A stretch of 64,000 bases of DNA from Halorussus limi. GTDB taxonomy: Archaea; Halobacteriota; Halobacteria; Halobacteriales; Haladaptataceae. A program made the translations under genes and the position numbers. Each line of letters begins with the position of its first letter. Position 1 is the first letter of the stretch. The stretch covers positions 86,470 through 150,469 of the forward strand of contig NZ_CP096663.1 of assembly GCF_023238205.1 (NCBI RefSeq), read 5' to 3'. Under the pieces are notes generated by a model that saw only the letters and a program-made list of their open reading frames with translations, ran no database searches and was not told the DNA's origin. This document shows, piece after piece, positions 18,023 through 27,364 of this stretch.

Positions 18023-21000
18023 TGTTAGTGTTCTCCGTGGAGGTCTCTGCTGGGTCCTGTTCTGTCGGTATCCCACTCCCGTCCGCACGAGCAGTCGAAT
18101 CGGCTACGCCATTATTGAGTGATGCAGTGAGAACGGCGTCGATAACTTCTTGCTGTGAAAATCCGTCTTCGAGAATCCGTCTCGCGTCTTGCTCACGGAC
18201 GCCGAAGCGATTGGTGAGCGCGTTCCGCCGGGCTTCATTCTCAACGAACTCCTCAAACGCTACGAACTCCTCGGGGTCGGCGGAGATCGCCTGCTGGATA
18301 AACTCGCGGTCGTCGGGTTCGTAGTCGATGACGCGCTTTTCGAACTCGTCAGCAACGATGTGGAGCGGATATGTACCGTGTTCTTCGACGTGGACGAGCG
18401 CCTGACTGTACCCGAGGTCGTCCTTACCAGCGTCGGCATTCCGGACGTACTTGCGTTGCTCACGAGTCAAACCGATCTTCTCAGCTATTTCATCGTCCAA
18501 CTCCGGCAGTTTATGGAAGACCTTGATCGGACACATCCCGAGAATTTTCTCGGCTTGCTCAGCCTCGTAGAACTCTTGGATCGTCTGTGACAGTAAGACC
18601 ATCCGGAGGCCAGCGTGGCGCTGATGGCGGAACGCTGTTTCGAGGAAATCGAGATTCGCCTGATCCTCGAAGAGGTAGTGAGCCTCGTCGATAGCGAGTT
18701 CGACGTTCTGGTCGGTCTTTTTCGCCTGCTGGTAGACCGTCGTGAGGAGTAATTGCATCAGGAACGTCTGGCGGTTGATACCCGACGCCGTCCCCTCGAT
18801 TTGGCCGAGGTCGATGTAGACCACTTTATTGTCACCTTCGAGAATGTCGACCTCTGAGCGGTGTGAGAGATTCTCGTATGCTCCGCCCTCTTGGAATGGT
18901 TGGAGTGCAATCGCAAGTTCGTCGGCGTACTGAGCGGCGCGCTCGCGGGCAGACTCAGAGGTGGCGATGTTGTGTTCGTCGGGGTTCGCCGCGATGTCTG
19001 CGAGAATCCGGTGGACGTCCGTCATCGTCGGCGAGTTCTCGGGCGTGTGCGTCGAAACGTCACCCTCGACGACACCGGCTTGCCGGTAAGCCTCGTCGAT
19101 GACGTACGAGAGGACGCCCGTTTCAGTCCCGAGGTCGATATCGCGAGCGGTCAAGAAGTTCTCAAGCACGGCGTACACCTCGTCCTTCTTCGCAGACAAT
19201 GGCGAGATGCCGTCGGCAGATTCGAGGACCTCCTGTGGCGTCTCTCGAATCTCCAGCGGATTCAGTCGTGTGTCGCCACCCACCGTAATCGTCTTCGCGT
19301 TGAGCGCGTCGGCGAGTCCCTTGAACCCACCAACGGGATCGATCATCACGAGCATCGTCTCTTGCTGGCGCTTCATCAGTCGCAGGTGGCGCATGATGTC
19401 GCCGAACGTTTTGCCAGCGCCGGGCATCCCAACAACGAGTTCGCTGTGGCCAGTTTCGAGATCCCACGGGTTGATTTGGACGGGAGAGCCGTTGTGGCCG
19501 TGGTAGCCGTACTCGACGCCCTCGTCCATCATCAGATAATTCGAGGAGAACGGGAACATCGCGCCGATGGCCTGATTGGTCATTGTGGACATCCGGTCGC
19601 ATCCAAGTTCGTTCGCACCGAGCGGCGACACCGTCGCAAGTCCCTTCTCCTGCCAGCGATTCGCCACCTTGAGCGTACAATTCGCGGGCGCATCCTTGAC
19701 AATCGAGCGGAGGCGCTTCGTCTGATTGTCGAGTTCCTGCTTGCTCTCAGCAGACAAGCGGATGAAGACGCCACCCCGGTAGAACGACGCTTTGTTCGCG
19801 CGGACGAGCGAGCGCATGAACTTCCCGCGGTCGATATCCTCCTGTAAGTCCTCGGCTTTGAGGCTGTTCGCATCGTACTGGTTGACCTTCAAGTCCGAAA
19901 TCCAGTCGGCCATCATGTCCTCGGCCGATTGCGTGTCGAACGGGTCGAGGTGAATACTGACGTCTGTCTGGAGGTCCGTCTCCAACAGGAGACGCTCAAA
20001 CATCCCATTGGCAGGCTTCTCGGGAAATTGCTCAATCCAGAACGTTCGGACGTACGTCTCGTCGTTGAGAACCGCATAGGTCGTCTCCCAGTCAACAGCC
20101 GACGGCGCGATGACCGACTGATGCATCGTTGAGGTATCATCGAGACGGTCGTCAGAGGCAATGTTCGTCTCGGTGTCCGATTCGGTAGCGTCGATGTCCT
20201 TGCGGTCGTCCATTGCATCGATGACGCTGTCCGGTGAGGGATTCGACGGCACGTTGTCGCTGAGACCGTGTGCGACAACCGGGAACGTCCCGATGGCGTT
20301 AGCGATATCGTCGTACTCCTCGGTATGGCCCGTCCAGTATTCTTTCGTCACGCGAGCAAGGTCGTAGGCGTCGACCGGACTCACCGAACAGCGGTAGAGC
20401 GACGACCCACCCCGACGAATCTGGCCGAGACGCGATTCCAACTGGTCTTCTTTCAGGCGGTCGCGTTCGGCCTCGGAGAGACCGTCAGACTGGACCCCGC
20501 CGAATACACGTCCCAGAATAGGGACATCAGCGAGGTAGGCAAGGACGCTATCGCCGGTCTCGTCGAGTTGTTCGACGTCGGCATCACGGACGGCCGTGAT
20601 GATGTAGTACTCGCGGATGGTCGTGCTCTCGGAGTCGATATCGCCGTTCTGGTTGGTGTTGGTGGTGATGTACTCCTCAAGCAGTCGTTTGAGGACCGGC
20701 CGAGAACGAACGTCGGCGTCACCGAGACGCTGCTGGTGTTCGCGGACGGCATCGTCTTGGTCGATCTCTCTGCTCGTGATGTAGAACTTCACGGGGAAGT
20801 CGAGAGACGCGTTGACGAACTCGGAGAGGGACTCAACGGCTTTCGCCCAGGCCTCGTCGTCTTCAAGCGCCATGTTCGCTGGTTCGACTTTCATCGCGCC
20901 GACGAGCGCGCCGTCCGACCGCTCGATAGCGTGCGGGAAGACTTGACCGACGCGGGTCAAGTAGCGGACGTCGCTGTTGTCTTCGCCGTGGGTGTACTCT

Positions 21001-21293
21001 TTGTTCTTGACTGCCCAGCCAAGGCGTGCGGCCAGCCATTCGGTCAGCCAGAGGTGGGAAGGCTTTACCTTGTGGAGTAACCCGAGGAGAAGACTGAGGG
21101 TGATACCAAGTCCGAGGAGTGGTATAGTGAGGGTGGCTGGGACGAGTGCTGCGCCGATGAGCGTGATGAATGCCACGCCGATAAACAGCATGAGTTCGCC
21201 GATGGTGTAGCCACGGAAGAACGCGGTCGTCCCGCCGAGCGACTGATGGATTCGTCGTGCACTATACTCGTAGTCGTCAGTTTTGGTACTCAT
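18015..21293 (-). CDS. virB4: VirB4-family type IV secretion ATPase with PrgI/VirB3-like amino terminus
   Basis: A 1092-residue protein. Two membrane segments near residues 31-72 (LMLFIGVAFITLIGAAL, IPLLGLGITLSLLLGLL) form a VirB3/PrgI-like anchor fused to the ATPase. Walker A is GMPGAGKT at 622-629, Walker B is VELAIDEAHYLFED, and the downstream RHQRHAGLRMVLLSQTIQEF is the sensor strand typical of VirB4/TraC. VirB4 powers pilus or channel assembly and DNA transfer at the inner face of the membrane. It sits in a nine-gene leftward transfer cluster, 7 bases after the VirB6-like gene. The assignment is strong from motif order and neighbours. Confidence 0.9.
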   Translation of the reverse strand: MSTKTDDYEYSARRIHQSLGGTTAFFRGYTIGELMLFIGVAFITLIGAALVPATLTIPLLGLGITLSLLLGLLHKVKPSHLWLTEWLAARLGWAVKNKEYTHGEDNSDVRYLTRVGQVFPHAIERSDGALVGAMKVEPANMALEDDEAWAKAVESLSEFVNASLDFPVKFYITSREIDQDDAVREHQQRLGDADVRSRPVLKRLLEEYITTNTNQNGDIDSESTTIREYYIITAVRDADVEQLDETGDSVLAYLADVPILGRVFGGVQSDGLSEAERDRLKEDQLESRLGQIRRGGSSLYRCSVSPVDAYDLARVTKEYWTGHTEEYDDIANAIGTFPVVAHGLSDNVPSNPSPDSVIDAMDDRKDIDATESDTETNIASDDRLDDTSTMHQSVIAPSAVDWETTYAVLNDETYVRTFWIEQFPEKPANGMFERLLLETDLQTDVSIHLDPFDTQSAEDMMADWISDLKVNQYDANSLKAEDLQEDIDRGKFMRSLVRANKASFYRGGVFIRLSAESKQELDNQTKRLRSIVKDAPANCTLKVANRWQEKGLATVSPLGANELGCDRMSTMTNQAIGAMFPFSSNYLMMDEGVEYGYHGHNGSPVQINPWDLETGHSELVVGMPGAGKTFGDIMRHLRLMKRQQETMLVMIDPVGGFKGLADALNAKTITVGGDTRLNPLEIRETPQEVLESADGISPLSAKKDEVYAVLENFLTARDIDLGTETGVLSYVIDEAYRQAGVVEGDVSTHTPENSPTMTDVHRILADIAANPDEHNIATSESARERAAQYADELAIALQPFQEGGAYENLSHRSEVDILEGDNKVVYIDLGQIEGTASGINRQTFLMQLLLTTVYQQAKKTDQNVELAIDEAHYLFEDQANLDFLETAFRHQRHAGLRMVLLSQTIQEFYEAEQAEKILGMCPIKVFHKLPELDDEIAEKIGLTREQRKYVRNADAGKDDLGYSQALVHVEEHGTYPLHIVADEFEKRVIDYEPDDREFIQQAISADPEEFVAFEEFVENEARRNALTNRFGVREQDARRILEDGFSQQEVIDAVLTASLNNGVADSTARADGSGIPTEQDPAETSTENTNNV

Positions 21294-21299
21294 GAGAAA

Positions 21300-22502
21300 T
21301 TACCACCGTGACACCTTGTGCTTCGTCTTCCGGAACGCCTGCTTCGACCGCGCCTTCGCGGTCTGTGTTGCTTGTGTTACGTCGGCTTTCGCTTGGTCAC
21401 GCATCCGGCCAGACTCCGACTTTCGGAGGTCGTTATAGCGGCCAGCGTGTGCTTTCGCGGACTGAGCGGACGAGCCGAGTTTGTAGGTGTTCGAGTCGCC
21501 GCTCCCGAGTTGCGTCTGTCCACCCTTCGTAACCGGACCGTGTGCATTCTGAGCGTACCCACGGTGGACGTTGCGGGCACCGCGAACCGATTTGCTAGTC
21601 CCCTTCTTCGCGGCAGTCTTCGCTTTCGGCGCACCTCTTGCAGTCGTCTGTGTGCCTGAATGAGCGATCCGTTGGAGTGTTGGGGCACTCCAATAGACCG
21701 TCAGAATACTCGCAATGCAGGCTGCGGGGATAAGCGAAAGACCGAGAATCAACGCGAACAACGCACTCAACCCACTAGCTGGATCGGTCTGCCAGCCGAG
21801 GCGGAATAGAGCTGCTGCTGGAACTCCAGCGATGATAAGACCGGGATAGATGCTTGCGGTTCGGCGAGCAGTATTGGATATGGAGCTAAGGGGCCACACG
21901 TCTACCGCCCACAGAACACCGAGTAATGGCATTAGCGGCGTCAGAACGATTATCCCGAGCCAGCGGAGGCCGTAAACGAATGCGGCCAAGAGAAGTAATA
22001 TGTTCTCGACAAAGGCGATTACTAACACAGCGATTAAACCGCCAAGTCCAGCTTTTGTCAACTGACCAAACCCGGAGGACATCTGCTCAATTGGAGCGAG
22101 CGTCATCCCAACCGCGTTCACGAACTGGAGTGGAATCGAGACGAGCGGAAACCAAATGAACGACCCAAGAAATACAATGCCAATCCGTCGAAGGAGTCGC
22201 TTGCGGCGATATTCGCTAATCGAACCTGCACGAAGCCCAATGAAGGCAAGCGCGACGAGCAACAGCATAATCGCTAATGGGAGGATATACGGGAGGTAGA
22301 AATCTTGGTAAATCGAGTTCCAAGGATCGTTCGACGGAGCATTCACGACGATGTACCGAGAATCGGATTCAGGAGCAGGAACGCCGATTATCGGCTGCAG
22401 GAGGGCTTGGAAGAGATCCTCTGCGAGTCCAAGCAGTCCCTCCCTTACGTCGGTGAGAACGTCCGTGATGGCATTCTCAATCTCGTTTTCTAGCCATCCC
22501 AT
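21300..22502 (-). CDS. VirB6/TrbL-like polytopic membrane protein with long basic tail
   Basis: A 400-residue protein. About six membrane segments lie between residues 70 and 275 (YILPLAIMLLLVALAFIGL, IGIVFLGSFIWFPLVSI, GGLIAVLVIAFVENILLLLAAFVYG, WLGIIVLTPLMPLLGVLWAV and others). A cytoplasmic-looking tail of ~115 residues follows, rich in Lys, Arg, Ala and Gly (GAPKAKTAAKKGTSKSVRGAR, KARSKQAFRKTKHKVSRW). Topology and position directly before VirB4 fit the VirB6/TrbL channel component. The basic tail may contact DNA or the ATPases. Family membership rests on topology and operon context rather than on a residue motif. Confidence 0.65.
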   Translation of the reverse strand: MGWLENEIENAITDVLTDVREGLLGLAEDLFQALLQPIIGVPAPESDSRYIVVNAPSNDPWNSIYQDFYLPYILPLAIMLLLVALAFIGLRAGSISEYRRKRLLRRIGIVFLGSFIWFPLVSIPLQFVNAVGMTLAPIEQMSSGFGQLTKAGLGGLIAVLVIAFVENILLLLAAFVYGLRWLGIIVLTPLMPLLGVLWAVDVWPLSSISNTARRTASIYPGLIIAGVPAAALFRLGWQTDPASGLSALFALILGLSLIPAACIASILTVYWSAPTLQRIAHSGTQTTARGAPKAKTAAKKGTSKSVRGARNVHRGYAQNAHGPVTKGGQTQLGSGDSNTYKLGSSAQSAKAHAGRYNDLRKSESGRMRDQAKADVTQATQTAKARSKQAFRKTKHKVSRW

Positions 22503-22504
22503 AT

Positions 22505-23401
22505 TCAGGTATCGCTCCCGTTCGTCGTCTGGGTTTGATTAGTCGTCTCGCTATCGAGGATGTTGAGTTCACAAGCACCCTTCTCTCCCCCGTACTCAAT
22601 TGTCTCCGAGTATGTTGGATTGGAACCCGGCTGAATGACGGTAGTCAATTGGAGTGTTTTTGTGTCGATTGTCTCGCATTCAATGGCAGAGGCCCCGACT
22701 AGCCCTCCACTAGTTTCGTAGACTGGTGGTGTCGAGTAGACGGTAGTCGTCTCTTCGGGTGGGAGAACTATCGAATGGTCGAACATCTGCTCATTCTCAT
22801 CTGTCCGGAGGACAAACGGAGCGTTTTGCCATCGAGTCTGTTTGAGTATTGCTGGCCCGTTTCCCGTGTTCTCCAGTCGGAACGTAGCGTGTTCCTCCCA
22901 GTTGTTTGCAGACTTGTCCCAGTCCATCTCGGGGTGCTTTTTCGCCCATCGGAAGTCGGTAAGTGCTACACGAGGAGTAAGGTCGACAGTCACTTCTCCA
23001 AGTATTTCATCGTCCTTGGCAGCGACAAGTCGGTGTGTTCCGGGGATATAGCTCTCAGTAGTCTCGCCAACGAGGTCGAGATACGTCTGCTTCGCATCCG
23101 GCGATACTCTTGACTCCGCAAAGAGGCCACCATTTGGTCCAAAGAGGCGTACCCAGTCAGCAGATATATCGCTATCAAGCGCAGTTACGAGTTGTCCCCC
23201 ATCGACTTTGACATCTGCGAATACAGCAGACTGTGATGCAGGTGACTCGGTCGTTGGGTTGGAGCTATTGTTCGATGTGTCGTCTGGAGAGGGTTGATTG
23301 GTACATCCTGCAAGTGCAACGAGGGCACCACTAACCCCGCTAAGGAGTGCTCGACGGTCAATTCGTCTCTCGTGTTTCGGTGTATTCGTGTCGTTAGTCA
23401 T
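22505..23401 (-). CDS. Transfer-operon lipoprotein
   Basis: A 298-residue protein with a twin-arginine-like leader (RRIDRRALLSGVSGALVALAGC); the lipobox Cys lies near residue 33 and is followed by a Ser/Asn/Thr-rich linker. The mature domain is beta-rich (FADVKVDGGQLV, ATFRLENTGNGPAILKQTRW, VVLP-like strands), in the style of an Ig-like fold, with a Thr-rich tail. Its start overlaps the stop of the upstream surface-protein gene by 4 bases, and its own stop lies 2 bases before the VirB6-like start, so it belongs to the transfer operon. Probable extracytoplasmic part of the transfer apparatus. Confidence 0.7.
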   Translation of the reverse strand: MTNDTNTPKHERRIDRRALLSGVSGALVALAGCTNQPSPDDTSNNSSNPTTESPASQSAVFADVKVDGGQLVTALDSDISADWVRLFGPNGGLFAESRVSPDAKQTYLDLVGETTESYIPGTHRLVAAKDDEILGEVTVDLTPRVALTDFRWAKKHPEMDWDKSANNWEEHATFRLENTGNGPAILKQTRWQNAPFVLRTDENEQMFDHSIVLPPEETTTVYSTPPVYETSGGLVGASAIECETIDTKTLQLTTVIQPGSNPTYSETIEYGGEKGACELNILDSETTNQTQTTNGSDT

Positions 23402-25155
23402 GTTCTGTTTGAGAGTCCGAGCAATGCGCCGCCAGACATGTAGTCGAAGCCGAAGAGCAGGACAGCAACAGGGAGGAACCAGAGTATCGTCACGACGACG
23501 AGTTGGATGAGCGATTGAGCGTCCGGAAAGTCTGCAGGAAGCGTTGTAATATCAGTCGATTCCGCATACGGTTTCTCGGCCTGCCACCACGCTGTTGGGA
23601 TGTACTTCCCGCGAACGACGGACTCCGGATTCGAGAGGGTCACAACCCCGATTCCACTACTATTCAGGGCGGTCGTCTGATTCCTGATGTGGACACGGCC
23701 AGTCGTAACGGCATCTCCGGTCGAGTTCTCCGTCACTCTCGCCTGAACAACTGCATGGGTCGCATTGGCTTCGGTGACGGTTACGGTAAGATTCGTCTCG
23801 CGGACGGTCTGTTGCTCGGCGAGTGAGACTGTTCGTGATTGGCCTCGAACGATACCGTGGACTGTGACCTCGCGGAAGTCGCGCTCGTCCAAGGTCGTGG
23901 AACTCAGCGCGACCGAGTCTGCGTTCACGTATGAGTCGGCCGATTCGAGGTCGATATTCGGCGAGAGCGACGGTCCTGTCCGTTCTGTGCCCCACGCTTC
24001 TTCGATGACGAGTGGGCGTTTCCCATCGTCGGTTGGGTCAGTCGGAACGGACGGTGTCTGCTGGCTCGGGAATGCGTGAACCTGGACGGGGCGCACCGAG
24101 GATTCAGCACGCGACGTGTTGGTTGCAGTCCGCGTGACCATCGTCTGCCATCCGGCGCGTCCGGCCGTGTAGAACCGCCAGTTGCTCCGGGCGCGAACAT
24201 CGTCGCTGACCGTAATCGTCGCCCACTCAGTATTCGGATGGACGACCGCGCCGGTTCGGTTCTCGTCGGTTTCAAACTGAACACGATTGCCCGTAGCTTG
24301 AGTGAGTTGGGCGACAGAGACGTTCTGAGAGGTCGACACTGTTTTCGACGCTTCGAGGGTTTCAACGTCGTGCGTCCACCCGCCACCACAACCGTCACCT
24401 GTTTGGTTCCAACTCGGACAATCGAGTGTAACGTGGCGGAGTTGCACCGAGATAGTGGCCGTGACAGTCAGTTCCGGCGACCCTGAGAGGTCGGTGTATT
24501 GGAGCGTCGCTTGGTGGCCGCGACCAGTACCGAGCGGTTGTCCGTCTGCTGTGAGCTTGATGGACTCGATCTGGGTTTGGTCGATTGACCAGCGGTCACG
24601 CTCTGACCCGTTTCGATCACTTTGCGGAACGGCGACTCGGTAATCGCTAACTGCGCGAATCTCGCCGTCCGGCGAAATATACCGTGTCGTCTCGTTCTCC
24701 CGATGAAGGATTGTCGACGGTTGGATAGCGAAGATGCTGACGTAGGCATCTTTGATGTACACGCCATCCGTGAGGGATGCTCCCTCCGGATGGACTGACG
24801 AACGCTGATTGCCGGGTGTGTAATCGTCGAAGTCACCGCGGTTCCAATCATCAACTGCCTGTGGTGGGCGAGTGAATGGGATGTCTGTCGACTGGGCTAG
24901 CCGTCGAGTGAACTCGCTCCGAGAACCGACGTTTGCATCCCCGAAATCGTCGGCGGAGAGATTCCCGTTGTCGGTGTCCTCCGACCAAAGACGATGGAAC
25001 GTGCTGTTGTTCACGCCGTAGTCGGGCCCATCGTCAGGGACTGCCGAGTCGGAGTTAGCTGATGGTGCGGTCTGCACGGTTCCTGCGATACCGATGGTGC
25101 TACTGCTCACGAGAAGCAGGGCAAGCACGGCGGGTATCGCGTAGCGGACAGACAT
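23398..25155 (-). CDS. Large secreted surface protein with carboxy-terminal membrane anchor (transfer operon)
   Basis: A 585-residue protein. Signal peptide at 1-25 (MSVRYAIPAVLALLLVSSST), an ectodomain of ~510 residues rich in Asn/Ser/Thr with many N-glycosylation sequons (NNST, NETT, NGSE, NVSV), then a hydrophobic anchor near residue 555 (LIQLVVVTILWFLPVAVLLFGF). Strand-rich stretches such as LTVTVTEANATHAVVQARVTENSTGDAV suggest Ig-like domains; three Cys lie in LDCPSWNQTGDGCGGGW. The topology and the place between the pilin-like and lipoprotein genes suggest a surface adhesin or mating-contact protein. No family name is recognised. Confidence 0.65.
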   Translation of the reverse strand: MSVRYAIPAVLALLLVSSSTIGIAGTVQTAPSANSDSAVPDDGPDYGVNNSTFHRLWSEDTDNGNLSADDFGDANVGSRSEFTRRLAQSTDIPFTRPPQAVDDWNRGDFDDYTPGNQRSSVHPEGASLTDGVYIKDAYVSIFAIQPSTILHRENETTRYISPDGEIRAVSDYRVAVPQSDRNGSERDRWSIDQTQIESIKLTADGQPLGTGRGHQATLQYTDLSGSPELTVTATISVQLRHVTLDCPSWNQTGDGCGGGWTHDVETLEASKTVSTSQNVSVAQLTQATGNRVQFETDENRTGAVVHPNTEWATITVSDDVRARSNWRFYTAGRAGWQTMVTRTATNTSRAESSVRPVQVHAFPSQQTPSVPTDPTDDGKRPLVIEEAWGTERTGPSLSPNIDLESADSYVNADSVALSSTTLDERDFREVTVHGIVRGQSRTVSLAEQQTVRETNLTVTVTEANATHAVVQARVTENSTGDAVTTGRVHIRNQTTALNSSGIGVVTLSNPESVVRGKYIPTAWWQAEKPYAESTDITTLPADFPDAQSLIQLVVVTILWFLPVAVLLFGFDYMSGGALLGLSNRT

Positions 25156-25196
25156 TCGTTTGAGGACTACAGGGATTCAGTATCGATTCAGGTGGG

Positions 25197-25676
25197 TTAG
25201 AATGGCTTTACGCAGTCCGAGAAGCCAAAGCCCATCTGACTACCAATCTTGTCGATAAGTTCGGGCGAAACGAGGGCAAGCACGACGATACCGAAGCCGA
25301 TGCCGGACATGACGAGTTTTTCTTTCGCCTCGTTCTGTTTCTCGGGATTGCCTCCCGCACGCATGTACGAGAGGCCAGCCTTCCCGGTGTAGTAGCCCGT
25401 TGCTGGGAGTCCAAGTCCGGCAACTGCGCTGAACACGAGATCGATACCTGTTGCGACGCCAGTATTGCAGTACACATCACCGACTTGGCTCTGTGCTGTG
25501 GCAGGGCCGACAGCGACGAGAAAGAATGCAAGTCCCATTGCAAGGGTCGTCACTCGCGGAGAGGTGCGGGTGATGATTGCTTTGAAACGGTGTCTCCGTT
25601 GGGACGCAGAGTGGGAGTCATCACTTAGAGATTCGGCCGATACTTCGCCTGTCGGGTCTGGGGTTGGTTCGTTCAT
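25197..25676 (-). CDS. VirB2/TrbC-like pilin candidate
   Basis: A 159-residue protein. A hydrophilic amino-terminal stretch of ~45 residues is followed by a signal-like hydrophobic segment ending in Ala-rich sequence (LAMGLAFFLVAVGPATAQSQ). Two further hydrophobic helices (LVFSAVAGLGLPATGYYTG; MSGIGFGIVVLALVSPELIDKI) are separated by a charged loop (GGNPEKQNEAKEKL). Signal cleavage after ATA plus a two-helix hairpin is the architecture of VirB2/TrbC pilin subunits. Position two genes upstream of the lipoprotein and VirB6-like genes supports this. The assignment is structural and contextual; no pilin-specific residue motif is visible. Confidence 0.55.
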   Translation of the reverse strand: MNEPTPDPTGEVSAESLSDDSHSASQRRHRFKAIITRTSPRVTTLAMGLAFFLVAVGPATAQSQVGDVYCNTGVATGIDLVFSAVAGLGLPATGYYTGKAGLSYMRAGGNPEKQNEAKEKLVMSGIGFGIVVLALVSPELIDKIGSQMGFGFSDCVKPF

Positions 25677-26077
25677 AGGGTTGGCTTCTCACCTGAATGT
25701 AGCCGTGTCGGCTGTCCAACCGCGGACCAATATCTAGATCGGCAGAGTTAGGACTACTCAGTCGGCGACGTAGCGTATTGTTCCGCGGTCGAGTGACCGC
25801 GATTCGGCGGTATTTCGTGGTGCTGGTCAGGGTAGTATATAGCTTCTGTTCGGCCAATAATAGTCAGTATATTTCTAGAAGTGCCGGAGATAATGCTGTA
25901 GAGAAACGCATCCGACCATAGAGGATACATCGCCAATGACAAGATATCTGGTTAATGATTTTCGACAATACACTAGTACTGGCCGACATACTGAGACTTC
26001 TCTCAAAAACAGCAACAACCGAGATCCTAACCCACAAGTTCCGGAGAGTCGCCAGTTCCTACGTCAAAACCTCGCCC
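25677..26077. other. Gene-free stretch inside the transfer gene cluster
   Basis: About 400 bases between the pilin-like gene and the lipoprotein gene at 26078. The half next to the pilin-like gene (25840-25930) is AT-rich with TATA-like stretches (TAGTATATAGC, CAGTATATTTC) and could hold the promoter for the pilin-to-VirD4 operon. No conserved small ORF was identified. Confidence 0.4.
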
Positions 26078-27364
26078 TCAGCGTTCGAGTGCATCGAGGA
26101 CGCGACGACACGCGGACGACGTACTCCGAGCGCGGACAGTCGCGGTAATATATCCACGAACAGAGTCCTCAAGTTGTGCGAGGCGAACCTCTCCCTGGTA
26201 ACGAGCGAGACGTTCGTCGGCGTAGGCGACGCGAGTCGCCGCATCTGCGAGAATCGGTCGGATAAGTTCCGGTCGTGGACTCTCCTCAAGTGCCGTCCGA
26301 ATCGCTTCGATGGCCTGCGAGCGCACCGTCCGAACGTCCGCCGCATTCTGAACGCCGAACTGCTCGCCGCTCTCGATTCGATCCCGAATGCGCTCATACG
26401 CGAGAAAGTCGGTGAATCCTGCAGTCGCGGTTAACACCGCACTAGCCGGACCAATCGCGTCAGCGACCGCATCCACACTCCTCGCTGCATCGTCGCGGAG
26501 CCGATACTGAAGCCACCACGCGATGTCGTGGTCGTCCTCAGTCGGTTCCGGCGGTAAGGCTTTGCGGCGGTTCCGAAGGTCTTGGGCGAGGCGCTCGGCT
26601 GCAGTCGCGAGCGTCTCGCGGATAGTCCCGGCGTCAGCCGGAAGCGAGGCCGTGAATTGGTCGTAGAGATAGCGGCTGTCAGCGGTGAGGGCAGTCGCCT
26701 GCTCTGCGTGTTCGCCCCACTCGGCGACGGCCAACAACGAACCGTGTTCAGATCGTCCAGATGGTGTCCGGGCGTCAAGGACGTGGTTGAGGTTTCGCTC
26801 GATATGAGCGTGGACGAGCGCTGCACGGACCGGGTCCGTCCCACGGTACTCGTGATTTGTCCGGAGTGTACGGGCTTCGTCGAGCGCCTGCTGATGTTCC
26901 ACCTTCAAGTCGGCCCGTGTTACGCCACGCTCGACGAATCCCCAGCCGGCCGCGGCATACCGAGCGCTGGCACGCGCTTCACGGAGCGACTGAAACGCAG
27001 CAAAACGAGTCTGAGTCGTCCAAGCGTCCTCGACGTGTGCCGTTGCTTCGCTGGCGGCATCGAGAAGTCGGTGTCTGATGTAGCCATTCGGGATGCTCTC
27101 CGGCCCGAGTGGCATTGGAAGTGTCTCCAGGAGCTCGTTCACGCGCTGTGTCGCTTCGTCCAGTTTGGACTGCTCGATAGCGACCGGAATCGCCTCGGTG
27201 ACGACCGGTTCGGATTCACCGTCGTCGGTGACATCCGGCAACTCGTGACTGTAGACAGATTCGCTAGAACTGCTATCGAGTGGGTTAAACTCACTACAGC
27301 CTGCGGCTAGTGTCGCACCGGCGACCGCCAGAAAACCACGACGCGTCGAGGAGCTACCGCGCAT
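26078..27364 (-). CDS. Lipoprotein with helical ectodomain (transfer cluster)
   Basis: A 428-residue protein. Leader: STRRGFLAVAGATLAAGC, a twin-arginine-like motif and a lipobox with Cys near residue 23. The mature part is almost entirely alpha-helical, with many Ala/Arg/Glu repeats (EATQRVNELLETLPM, LDEARTLRTNHEYRG, RETLATAAERLAQDLRNRRKAL) and likely coiled coils. Its ATG overlaps the TAA of the upstream lipoprotein gene, so the two are coupled. It could form a stalk or scaffold on the outer membrane face. No known domain. Confidence 0.65.
   Translation of the reverse strand: MRGSSSTRRGFLAVAGATLAAGCSEFNPLDSSSSESVYSHELPDVTDDGESEPVVTEAIPVAIEQSKLDEATQRVNELLETLPMPLGPESIPNGYIRHRLLDAASEATAHVEDAWTTQTRFAAFQSLREARASARYAAAGWGFVERGVTRADLKVEHQQALDEARTLRTNHEYRGTDPVRAALVHAHIERNLNHVLDARTPSGRSEHGSLLAVAEWGEHAEQATALTADSRYLYDQFTASLPADAGTIRETLATAAERLAQDLRNRRKALPPEPTEDDHDIAWWLQYRLRDDAARSVDAVADAIGPASAVLTATAGFTDFLAYERIRDRIESGEQFGVQNAADVRTVRSQAIEAIRTALEESPRPELIRPILADAATRVAYADERLARYQGEVRLAQLEDSVRGYITATVRARSTSSACRRVLDALER

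Noticed and set aside
26078..27310. Plus-strand frames of 242 and 111 codons over the lipoprotein genes
   Set aside because: They are antisense to genes with clear leader peptides and lipoboxes.
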